Source: Flavobacteriales bacterium
Lineage (GTDB): Bacteria > Bacteroidota > Bacteroidia > Flavobacteriales_D > Crocinitomicaceae
NCBI GenBank assembly: GCA_947488235.1
Contig: CANLAQ010000007.1
Coordinates: 1-64,000, forward strand
Reading direction: 5' to 3'
Length of the DNA: 64,000 nt
The notes beneath the pieces are model-generated. The model made no database searches. It saw nothing but the letters and a program-made list of their open reading frames with translations, and was not told the DNA's origin. The translations under genes were made by a program, and so were the position numbers. Below, one piece after another: positions 36,136 through 46,700 of this stretch. Each line of letters begins with the position of its first letter. The first letter of the stretch is position 1.

Positions 36136-38556
36136 GTGATCAAGCTGCGTACTTTTTTTTGGAATTTACTCCCGTGGTTTGCGCCCTTATTTTTTCTCTT
36201 TTTGCTTTTGCGAACTTTTGTTTATTTTCAATTGCAGGGTTCACCAATTATTGCTGATACGCATCTTTCTTTTATTTGGTGGGGCTTGCTTTATGATTTT
36301 TTACTGGTGTTTGGAATTTGGGGTGTTGCATCTCTTTTATTTACTAGTTTACAAGCGCTCCTTCCAAAAGTAAAATTTACTTTTTTATTTTTTCTTCTTC
36401 CCCTAACACTACTATATTCGAATGTCATTTTAGATCAATGCTATCTTACCATGGGGGAGCCGCTTGATGAATCAATTTTCTTGTTCAGTAAAGAAGAATT
36501 GTGGATTATTTTAGGGCTGCAACAGCGGCTTACTTTAGAAACAAGTCTTGCGCTCCTTGCACTTCTCCTTATTTACTTTCTACTTGTCCGATTATTCTAT
36601 TTTGTATTAAAAAACAAGCCGTTTCTTTCCAACTCCTATTTATTTTATTTCTCGTGTTTGGCACTAGTGTACCTTCCATTTTCTAGATATACAAAAACAG
36701 AAAACTTGAGCCAAGAGGCTATCGTAAATAATAGATTGTTATTTTTTTTAGATGAATGTATTCGCTTTTCAATTCAACCTGAACGCAGTTCAAAGAAAAT
36801 TTACAAAGCAGATTTTAAGAATTTAGATCCGGAATTTTATGGTTCAACTCAGACAAATGGAATTTTTCCAACATGGCATAAATTACCCAATAAAAGTTCC
36901 TTAAGTCCATATTTTAATAAAACGAGCAATGGCAAACCCCCAAATATTGTTTTTATTATTGGCGAAAGCATGTCCTCTGATTTCTTTGGCGAACGAAGTA
37001 AAAACACAGGTTGCATAATGCCCTTTATGGATTCTTTGTCAAAAAAATCGCTTTATTTCCCGAATACTTTTTCAACTTCCCAGCGTACTCACAATGTACT
37101 ACCATCTATTTTTTCTTCAGTCCCAAATGTTTTTGATGGTGCTGTATTTCAACAAATAGCGTATCCAAATCATTGGTCTTTAATGGGCTTGTTAAGAAGA
37201 TCTTATTTTACAAGTTTCTATTGTGGAGTAGATCTTCAATATTTAAATATGCAGGGATTCATGGATTATCATCAAGTAGATTATTCTGTTAATCATTGGT
37301 CTAAAGCAAGAGTTCAGCACTCAGATAGTATCAATAGCCCTTGGGGATTCCCTGATGAAGACCTCTTCAAACAAGCTATCGAAGATGATTCACTTTCAAA
37401 GCACCGAGATAAAGCCAGTTTTAAAATCTTTTTAACCATCAGTTCTCATGACCCGTTTATTTATCCAGAGAAGGCTCTGTATACCCAGCAAGTTATCGAA
37501 AAAGCAGCGACAATATCAAACCCTATAAATCGCAACTTAATTTTAAAGAATGCCTCCAATTTTGGTTCTTTTACTTATTGTGACGCACAAATTAAAGCCT
37601 TTCTCCAGGAACAATCCAAATTACCGGAGTACCAAAATACGATTTACATCATTACTGGCGATCATGGGTCTGAGTTATATAATGCAAGCAAGTTGTCTAA
37701 ATATAATGTCCCGTTGGTTATTTTCTCACCTTTATTGAAGCAAAACTTTAAATCTAAGGCACTTGTTTCTCATAATGACCTTACTCCAAGTTTACTGAAT
37801 TATTTGCGCTTAAACTATCCAATAGCTGTTCCAGACAGCATTCCATTTGTTGGAAAAGAATTACTTTTCCTTCCTTATTTTAAGGCCAATCGAGCTTTTG
37901 TTTTTACAACGAATAAATTGAAAAGCGAAGAAGGAATATTTTACGACAAAGTTTATTTGGCCAATCAAGTTTATTTATTGCATAAAGATTTGTCTCTTAC
38001 AAAAAAGCCAGATTCAAAAATAGGACCTTTTTTTAAAGAGCAGTTTTTTCAATATCAATTTTTTAGTCAATATTGTATTAATCAAAATAATCTTGTTCCA
38101 ACTCAGCAACACCATCTATGGTATGAAAATAGGGGGTGGGTTCAAGTTCAAAGTAAAGCCTCCGAATCTGATCAAGTAAACTCCAACAATCGCTTGGTTT
38201 TTTTAGGGTCTTTTGCAATAGTGCCTAAACAACAACAAAATATTAAAATTCAGGTTACCGGAATGGTGTTTTGTGGTAAGAAGGCTAATATAAATCTTTC
38301 AGGCGATGTTGTAATCAAACTAAAACACAACCGCTGGTTGAATAAAGAACAACTACTTTTCAAAGGGATTCGCCCTAATTTTGAGGAAAGATTCAAGCCC
38401 AATGCGTGGAATAAAATTGTTTATACGATAGAATTTAATCCATCTAAAACGAAAAAATTAAACAATAGGAAAGAGTTGTATTTGTATTTATTTAATGATC
38501 AAAAGGAAAGGATAAAAATTAAGGATCTAGAATTAATTTTGAGTAAAAAAGTTTAG
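36136..38556 (+). CDS. LTA synthase-like membrane sulfatase/phosphotransferase
   Basis: An 806-aa inner-membrane enzyme of the alkaline phosphatase/sulfatase superfamily. About five transmembrane helices fill residues 1-185. The catalytic domain (about 265-580) has NIVFIIGESMSSDFFGE with the metal-binding glutamate, STSQRTHNVLPSIF with the nucleophile threonine, and IITGDHGSELY with the late metal ligands. Relatives transfer glycerol- or ethanolamine-phosphate to envelope glycans or lipids. The protein has an extra C-terminal beta-rich domain of about 120 residues (from LVFLGSFAIV). The start is GTG; the overlapping ATG leads straight to a stop. It follows the Omp28 gene by 45 bp. Confidence 0.83.
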   Translation: MIKLRTFFWNLLPWFAPLFFLFLLLRTFVYFQLQGSPIIADTHLSFIWWGLLYDFLLVFGIWGVASLLFTSLQALLPKVKFTFLFFLLPLTLLYSNVILDQCYLTMGEPLDESIFLFSKEELWIILGLQQRLTLETSLALLALLLIYFLLVRLFYFVLKNKPFLSNSYLFYFSCLALVYLPFSRYTKTENLSQEAIVNNRLLFFLDECIRFSIQPERSSKKIYKADFKNLDPEFYGSTQTNGIFPTWHKLPNKSSLSPYFNKTSNGKPPNIVFIIGESMSSDFFGERSKNTGCIMPFMDSLSKKSLYFPNTFSTSQRTHNVLPSIFSSVPNVFDGAVFQQIAYPNHWSLMGLLRRSYFTSFYCGVDLQYLNMQGFMDYHQVDYSVNHWSKARVQHSDSINSPWGFPDEDLFKQAIEDDSLSKHRDKASFKIFLTISSHDPFIYPEKALYTQQVIEKAATISNPINRNLILKNASNFGSFTYCDAQIKAFLQEQSKLPEYQNTIYIITGDHGSELYNASKLSKYNVPLVIFSPLLKQNFKSKALVSHNDLTPSLLNYLRLNYPIAVPDSIPFVGKELLFLPYFKANRAFVFTTNKLKSEEGIFYDKVYLANQVYLLHKDLSLTKKPDSKIGPFFKEQFFQYQFFSQYCINQNNLVPTQQHHLWYENRGWVQVQSKASESDQVNSNNRLVFLGSFAIVPKQQQNIKIQVTGMVFCGKKANINLSGDVVIKLKHNRWLNKEQLLFKGIRPNFEERFKPNAWNKIVYTIEFNPSKTKKLNNRKELYLYLFNDQKERIKIKDLELILSKKV

Positions 38557-39809
38557 TTCTTTATTTCCCCAAGTAATTTGAAATCAACCCTTCTGTTAAT
38601 ATCTCTGCCTTGTTGTGTGGTATTAGAGGCAATAGGTTTGGTAAATCCATGAAATTCTACTATTATTCTTCCTGTATCAACACCTTTTTGTACTAAATAA
38701 TCTTTAACAGCATTGGCTCTTTTTCTAGAAAGATCAAGGTTATATGCTGCATTTCCTACATTATCAGTATGTCCCGCAACTACTAAATAAATATCGGTTC
38801 TTTCAAGCAATGCTTTTGCAAAGGCATCTAATCCTGCAAATTGACTTGGCTTAATTACAAATTGGTCAAAACCAAATACTACATTTTCAGGTTGTTCTAT
38901 TTCTTTTTTTGCAATGATTATGGTATCTATATCAACAGGAGGTATTATTTTAACAGGCGGTAAATAATAATAGGAAAATAGGTCGTCATGCTTTCCCTTA
39001 CTGTTTCTATTGCTTGAAAAGTAACCACTAGTGTCGGAAATTGCTGCAAGTGCTAAATCATCATAAATCGAATTATAACCATCTCCAAGTGGTTTTATAG
39101 AATCATTTTCAAAAACAAACAGGTCAAATCCACCAATACTTAATGTGTTATTGGAAGTAAAATAAATTTTATTCTTATATACAAAAGGGAAACATTCTAT
39201 TGAGTCTGAATTGATGTTCTTGAGCGCTATTGGTCGAGACCAATCCTTTCCATTGTAGTCAGAGTAATAGAGATCGTATTTCCCTCTTCCTTTTTCAAAA
39301 TCTGAAGCATAGTATAGTTTCTTATTTACTTCATCATAAAATGGATGCGTTACATTGCATCCTTCGTTATTTAAAGGAAATGCAAGTGGCAATGTCCAAG
39401 CATCTCCTTCTTTTGCAGAATAAAAAATCCCTAATTTATTTTTCTTTGAATTACTATTATTGGAGAAAAACACTAAAGTTCCAGCATCATTGGAACTTAT
39501 TGGTCCGTCATGCATAGTTGAATTAATGGAAACTGGTATTTTGTAATCTTTACTTTTTAGTGTTATTTCTTTGATTCCACATTGATCTACCCTGAATAAG
39601 TCTGTATATGGTTTAGCAATGGCCTCGTCAATTAAAGCTTCATCAACGCTAGTGTTTTTGGAACCTGACACGAGAATTAATTCTTGTCCAAAGGGTCGAA
39701 TACCAAAGTCATCAGTTAGGGTATTGTAACATACAGTATCCACCACCAATGTTTGCGCATTGACCGTCCCAAACAGGAGGGAAATAAATAAAAGGAAGTA
39801 TTTAGGCAT
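38553..39809 (-). CDS. OmpA-family outer-membrane protein with PD40 repeats
   Basis: A 418-aa exported protein. The signal peptide ends near LLFGTVNAQ (residue 19). Residues 60-270 contain WD40-like beta-propeller (PD40) repeats, such as KLYYASDFEKGRGKYDLYY and KIYFTSNNTLSIGGFDLF. The C-terminal OmpA domain has the peptidoglycan-binding motif GHTDNVGNAAYNLDLSRKRA. Length and layout resemble the OmpA-type partners of PorP/SprF proteins in T9SS and gliding loci (PorE-like). It lies 4 bp from the PorP/SprF gene and is the last of a three-gene set with the giant surface protein. Confidence 0.87.
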   Translation of the reverse strand: MPKYFLLFISLLFGTVNAQTLVVDTVCYNTLTDDFGIRPFGQELILVSGSKNTSVDEALIDEAIAKPYTDLFRVDQCGIKEITLKSKDYKIPVSINSTMHDGPISSNDAGTLVFFSNNSNSKKNKLGIFYSAKEGDAWTLPLAFPLNNEGCNVTHPFYDEVNKKLYYASDFEKGRGKYDLYYSDYNGKDWSRPIALKNINSDSIECFPFVYKNKIYFTSNNTLSIGGFDLFVFENDSIKPLGDGYNSIYDDLALAAISDTSGYFSSNRNSKGKHDDLFSYYYLPPVKIIPPVDIDTIIIAKKEIEQPENVVFGFDQFVIKPSQFAGLDAFAKALLERTDIYLVVAGHTDNVGNAAYNLDLSRKRANAVKDYLVQKGVDTGRIIVEFHGFTKPIASNTTQQGRDINRRVDFKLLGEIKN

Positions 39810-39812
39810 AAA

Positions 39813-40742
39813 TTAGTTGAAAAAACGAGGGCTATCAGCTTTCTTATTGGTTTTATTTAATTTTAATCTGATCGCCAATTCATGTGATTGCACGGAAACC
39901 CTATTCAATTTATTTACGGGGTAGGCATAAGAATATCCAATGTATAATTTATCCTTTACATTCAATCCAATTATTGCTCCGAGACTTCCTTTCAAGTGAT
40001 ATGTCGCTCCAAAATCTATCAGTTTATTAGCGGTCAATATCACATTTAAATCTAAATTAACGGGTCCACCATATCCATACATGGTCATTACACTAGGACG
40101 AATATCTAAACGATTGCTCAACTTTAGGTCAGCTCCAGCATAAGAGATATAGCCACTTTTGTTGTCAACATACATACTCATATCCATTCTATTAAATCTA
40201 AATGCAGTTACTCTAGGCTTAGAAAAACCAACATAAAACTTTTTCGAATACAATAAGAATCCAAATCCCGCATTAAAAGATAATCCTGTAGTTAAATTTT
40301 GAACCATATCTGGATCACCTGGATCTGTAGTCTGAAGCTCAGACAACATTACATTTTGATTGATTCCAGTAAGTTTTAGCCCTGTTGAGAATTTCCAATT
40401 ATTGTTCAATTTTAAATGGTATGCACCCACTAAGTTTACACTTGTGGATTGTACTGGACCTACCTCGTCTGCTACGATACTAGCGCCCATTCCAAAATTA
40501 TCAAATACATGAAAATTCCCAGAAATAGTTGCTGTTTGCGGTGCCCCCGGCATTCCAACCCAATATTGTGACCCTAATACCGAAATATCAGAATAGTCAT
40601 TGGCCCCCGCTTGCGCAGGGTTTAAGGTAAGGGCATTAAAGCGATACTGCTTGAAACTTGGATCATTTTGAGCATTTGCTGCACTGCTTATTGCTAGCAT
40701 TGCAAGACAAAATGAAAACCCTATTATTTTTTTATTTTTCAT
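39813..40742 (-). CDS. PorP/SprF family type IX secretion membrane protein
   Basis: A 309-aa outer-membrane barrel of the PorP/SprF family. The signal peptide ends around SAANAQ (residue 25). The mature start has the family pattern DPSFKQYRFNALTLNPAQAG (about residues 27-46), then SVLGSQYWVGMPGAPQT, and the C-terminal VQSHELAIRLKL strand. PorP/SprF-like proteins are needed for secretion or attachment of T9SS cargo with type B tails. The neighbouring giant protein has exactly such a tail and ends 24 bp upstream, so this is its probable partner. Confidence 0.92.
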   Translation of the reverse strand: MKNKKIIGFSFCLAMLAISSAANAQNDPSFKQYRFNALTLNPAQAGANDYSDISVLGSQYWVGMPGAPQTATISGNFHVFDNFGMGASIVADEVGPVQSTSVNLVGAYHLKLNNNWKFSTGLKLTGINQNVMLSELQTTDPGDPDMVQNLTTGLSFNAGFGFLLYSKKFYVGFSKPRVTAFRFNRMDMSMYVDNKSGYISYAGADLKLSNRLDIRPSVMTMYGYGGPVNLDLNVILTANKLIDFGATYHLKGSLGAIIGLNVKDKLYIGYSYAYPVNKLNRVSVQSHELAIRLKLNKTNKKADSPRFFN

Positions 40743-40766
40743 AATATTTTTTTGAATGCTGTTATT

Positions 40767-43700
40767 TTATTGTTTTACTCTATTGATGTAAACATATCCC
40801 TTGAAGGTATCACCTTCAGTTGTTAATACATAGTAGTAGGTACCATCAGGTAATGCTTGACCATTTTCTGATCTTGAACCATCCCAATCATTTTGGTAAT
40901 TACCACTTGAATATACACGGTTTCCATAACGATTGAATACTTCAAGATTTTTTGTATTGTAGGTTTCAAGATTTCTGATTACAAATAAATCATTGATATT
41001 GTTCCCATTAGGAGTGAAGGCTTCTGGAATAAATAATTCAATTGGATCAGCGATGTCATCACAAGAATCATCAATCCCATCTAAATCAGTATCAATGCCA
41101 TTAGTTTCAACAGTTAATGTGATATTAGCAACACTTGTATTTCCATTGTTATCGGTAATGGTAACGGTTAATACATTTTGACCAATGTTTCCACAATCAA
41201 AATTGGTTTGACTTAATGATGTAGTAGCTATTCCACAATTATCAAATGACCCTGCATCAACATCATTGAACGCAACTACTGCATTTCCTTGTAGATCTAA
41301 TATTACAGTTATATTCTGCAATACTGGTGTTGGATTTATATCATCTGTAACAGTGATTGTTTGTGTTCCTGTATTCGTATTACCACTCGCATCTGTTACG
41401 GTCCAAGTAATAATTGTAGTTCCTACCGGGAAGTCAACAGGTGCATCGTTTACGACAGATGCAACAGTACAGTTATCATTAGTAATAGCATTACCGATGA
41501 TCACATTTGATGCTACACAAGCATTGTTAGTAGATAACATCAATGAAGCTGGAGGAATAATGGTAGGTATCTGATTGTCAATTACCGTAACTGTTTGTGA
41601 TGCCGTTACAACATTTCCATTATTATCTGTAACAGTCCAATTCACGGTTGTTGTACCTAAGTCATAAACTGTCGGTCCATCATTAACTAAAGAAGCAATT
41701 CCGCAGTTGTCAGATACTACAGGGTTTCCTAAATTGACATTAAATGCATTACAACTGTTGTTTGCAAACACTGTAATATTTGCCGCAGGAATTAGTATTG
41801 GCGCAACATCATCCGTAATGGTTACTTTCTGAATGGTGTTGGTACTATTACCATTGACATCAATTACCGTCCAGGTAACAAAGGTTTCTCCAACAGCGAA
41901 CGCGCTTGGAGCGTTATTCGTCACAAATGCTACCCCACAATTATCCGAAGTAATTGGAGTTCCTAAATTCAAATTATCAGCAGTACATCCTGAGTTGGTA
42001 ACTGCTGTTAAATCATTAGGTGGAATAATTGATGGATTGATATTATCTACTATGGTAACATTTTGTGTAGCTGTTCCAATATTCCCACTGATGTCTGTAG
42101 CAGACCAAGTAACAATTGTTGTTCCTACCGGGAATGCAGCAGGAGCATTACTTGTAATTGAAGCTACGGTACAATTATCTAATGCAATCGCAGTTCCAAT
42201 ATTCAATCCTGTTGCTGTACAAGAAGTATTTGAACTTGAATTAATGTTTTGTGGAGCAATTACAACTGGAGCAATTACATCAGTAATGGTAACATTCTGA
42301 GTTGCTGTAGCTGTATTACCACTTCCATCTGTAATGGTCCATGTTACTACAGTTATTCCAACATTGAAAGCATTCGGAGCATTATGCGTTACAGAAGCAA
42401 TCGAACAGTTATCAGCAGTTACAGGTGTACCAAGCGCTATATTCAACGCCATACAACCGTTATTGGTTGTAGCATTTACAGCAGCAGGTGCCGTAATGGT
42501 TGGATTAACATTATCAGTAACGCTTACAAGTTGCGTTGCATTGGTAGCATTACCACTTGCATCGGTTACAGTCCAAGTAACAGTAGTTGTTCCCAAATTG
42601 AAAGTTGCCGGAGCATTGTTGGTAACCGAAGCTACCGAACAGTTATCAGCAGTTACTGGCGTACCTAATACAACACCAGTTGCTGTACAAGCAGTATTGG
42701 TAGTAGTATTAATTGCAGCAGGCGCTGTAATGGTTGGGAAGATATTATCAATTACTGTAATGGTTTGTGTAGCGGTGGCAGTGTTACCACTTGCATCAGT
42801 TACGGTCCATGTTACTGTAGTATTTCCTATATTGAAAGTTACCGGAGCATTATGCGTAACAGAAGCCACAGAACAGTTATCAGCTGCTACTGGCGTTCCA
42901 AGATTTAAGCCTGTTACCGAACAAGTAGCACTTGCATTAGCAGTGATATTAGCAGGAGCAACTATAGTTGGATTAGTAGCATCAACTACTGTTACCGTTT
43001 GAGTTGCAGTAGCAGTAAGACCACTTCCATCTGTCACCGTCCAAGTTACAGTAGTACTTCCAATCGCGAAAGTTGCTGGTGCATTATTTGTAACGGAGGC
43101 TACTGAACAGTTATCTGAAGTTACTGGCGTTCCAAGTGTTACACTAAAGGCTGAACATGCATTATTAGCATTAACATTTACCGCTGCAGGAGCGGTGATG
43201 GTTGGATTTACATTATCAATAACAGTTACAAGTTGTGTTGCATTGGTAGCATTACCACTTGCATCTGTTACCGTCCAGATTACGGTAGTAGTTCCTAGAT
43301 TGAAAGCTGCCGGAGCATTGTTGGTAACAGATGCTACTGAACAATCATCAGCAGTAATTGGCGTACCTAATAAAACCCCCGTTGCCGTACAAGCAGTATT
43401 GGCAGTAGTATTCATAGCAGCAGGCGCTGTAATTGTTGGGAACACATTGTCTTGTACTATTACGGTTTGGTTCGCAGTCGAACTGTTTCCAGCAATATCA
43501 GTAAAGGTCCAAGTAATAACATTTGTACCTGGTATAGAGTAACTTAATGGTGTAGAAGCAGTACCTGTAATTACTCCTGAACAGTTGTCTGTTGTTGTTG
43601 GAGGAGTCACTGTTACCGAACAAGACCCAGTAACTGTTGCTAAAGTTGGAACAACTGGAGCAATATTGTCAGTAACGGTTACCGTAAAGCTACAAGTACT

Positions 43701-46700
43701 TGTATTTGTAGATGCATCTGTAGCAGTATAAGTAACTGTTGTGCTACCTGCTGTGAAGGTACTTCCTGACGCATTACTCACCGTATATTGAACCCCTGGG
43801 CAATTGTCTGAAATTGCAGGTGCAGTCCAATTAACGACAGCATTACAAGAATTTTGTGAGGTTCCTACACTAATGTTTGCAGGACAATTAGTAATAATTG
43901 GATTTTGATTATCAACTATTGTTATTGTGAAGGAATACAGGGTATTGTTTCCTGATTGATCTACTATTTCATAAGTTTGAGTAGTAACACCAACAGGGAA
44001 AATATCACCTGATGTAAAACCAGTATTATCAATTTGCGTCATATTTGCCGTACAATTATCACCATAAGTTGGTAGCGCATAATTAATTACTCTTCCGCAG
44101 ATACCTGAGACAGCTGTATTGGTAATACTTGCAGGTGTAACTATGAATAATGGACTAATCGTATCAGCAACTGTTACTGTTGAGGTACATGTTGATACAT
44201 TTCCAGACAAATCAGTTACTGTTAAAGTTACCGTGTTGGCACCAAGATTTGAACAATTAAAATTAGAATTATTTATTGTAGTTGTTGCAATTCCACAGGC
44301 ATCGTTAGATCCATTGTCTACCTGAGCAGCAGAAATACTTACAAGTCCTAAAGCATCTAATTGCGCCGTGATATTCTGGCAAATCGCGCTTGGAGGAACT
44401 ATATCTTGCACAGTTATCATACTAACACAAGTATTGGTGTTTCCACTGCCATCAGTTACCGTCATTGTGAATGGATTTGTTCCAATATCAGCACAAGTGA
44501 AAGTAGATTGATTTAAAGTATAACTGGAAATACTACAGTTATCGACTGAAACATTGTTGACCATAGCACCTGTAGCAGTAAAACTGCCCAGAGCATCTAA
44601 TAAGAAAAGTGTATCGTGGCAATGAGCAACAGGATTTTGTACATCAAGTACAGTTACTATTTGTGTAGCACTTGTACTAAGACCACTTCCATCTGTTACC
44701 GTCCAGGTAACTGTTGTATTACCTAATGGGTATACTGCAGGCGCGTTATTTACCACTGAAGCAACGGAACAATTGTCATTATACATCGGGGATCCTAATG
44801 CTACACCAGATGCTGTACATATATTTAAATCATTATTTACAGTTACTGCAGATGGTGCAGTAATGGTTGGATTTTGATTATCAATTACGGTAACTACTTG
44901 TGTTGTTGTAGCTGTATTTCCACTACCATCGGTTACCAACCAAGTTACAGTCGTATTTCCTAATGGATAAGAAGACGGACCATCATTGGTGACAGATGCT
45001 ACCGAACAGTTGTCATTGGTAACAGGACTACCTAAGTTGACTCCTGTTGCTGCACAAGAAGCAGCGTCAGCATTAACTGTTACAGCAGTTGGAGCAGTAA
45101 TTGTTGGAGCAGTAATATCCACAACAGTTACAATAACTTGGTCAGAACTAGTACAGCCATTATTATTTCCTGTTAGGGTATAAGTAGTAGTGGTCATTGG
45201 TGTAACTATGGTGGTCGGTGTTGTTGAGGAGTACCCAGCAGGGCTTGAACTCCATGTAACAGGACTGGTTCCGCCAGGTTGGTAGGAAACGATGACATTA
45301 CTGAGAGTCAAGGTTACAAAGTCTGACCATGCATCTAAATCCTGAGGTCTAATACTTAGTATTTGACCATTAACAATATTTCCGTTGAAATTGGTAATCG
45401 TAATTGGGGTATTACAAGATGTAATATTTACCCAAGCAGATCCATTCCAATACTGCATTAAGTAATAAGAATTGTATAAATAACAAGTTATACCTGAATA
45501 AACCAATATTGGCGTGAAGGTGATTGAAGTAATAGTTGCTCCTGCTGGCGCACCACTTAATGTTAAATTCACAGGAGTCCCTGAATCATCATACATAGCA
45601 CCCGATGCGCTTAAAGGACCTACTACCGCAGGAAGTGTTGATGTTCCAGTAAGAGTTACTGGCCCACCTGGACAAGTAGAAACATCTGCTCCAGCATTAA
45701 CTGTTGGATAATTATTAATGGTAATTAAACTAGAAGTTGAAACCACCCCAGAAGGGAAGCCGCAACTGGTATTGTTTGCAAACCAGAAATTAGTTTCATT
45801 CACAAGATCAAAAGAAAGGTTATTGGTACCTGCAGTTGATGGCGCTGTTACAGTTAAATAATAAGTCTGAGTTGCACCAGAAACTAAGCCATTAGCATCA
45901 ACCCTGATAAAATAATCAAGATCACCATTCCATTTTATTCCCACATTAATATCTGGTGCAGCATTCGTCCATGTTGCTGTTCCTGTATTGGTAAGGGTAA
46001 TGCTAACTGTTCTAACTTCTCCAACACACCAGTTGGAAGAACCAGTATTCATAGAAACAAAGGTACTTTGCCAAACTGCGCCATTGGTTAATACAGTTAC
46101 AGTCGAACTGTAACCAGCAGTTCCCGAACATTTGGTCAACATACATCTGTATAGAGAAGTAACACTTTGATTCACCGAAGCTGTTGCAGCTGTAGCACCT
46201 AAAACATTTGACCAAGTTGCGCCATTATCAGTTGAAACTTGCCATTGATAACTTAATCCATCAGGGGAGGGCGGATTTAAAAAACTTAGAGTAAAGTTCG
46301 TTCCAGAACAAACTCCGCTGACACTTGCTTGCGCGTTGACACCACTTGGAGCAATATTGTCCAAGATCGTCATGGTTACTTGAGCAGAACCAGGAGCATT
46401 AGTACATCCAGTGGTTTGATTGGTATACGAAATATTGTACAAGGTTGTAATTGCGGGAGTTACATTTTGAGTAAAAATATTAGTTCCAGAACTTACCGCC
46501 GGAGCTGGAAGTGCTGAACCATTTCCTGTCCATACAGTAGTATAGTTCGTAGGAGGTGTGAAAATCCAAGATTGAGGAGCACTCACAGCAATTTGCGCAG
46601 TGGTTCCAGACCAATAGTTTACGGTATTTGGTGTTACTGCACAATTTGGAGCAGCAGCGCCAATAGTACCAGAAGGACTATTTACACCAATTGATTTAGC

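Noticed and set aside
41833-43542. Several long open frames on the plus strand within the giant protein gene
   Set aside because: They mirror the repeats on the opposite strand, have valine/threonine-rich low-complexity translations, and no starts or promoters of their own.
41105-45118. Regularly spaced repeats that look at first like a CRISPR or other array
   Set aside because: The repeat unit is about 236 bp, in frame, and codes for HYR domains throughout; there are no short direct repeats with unique spacers.
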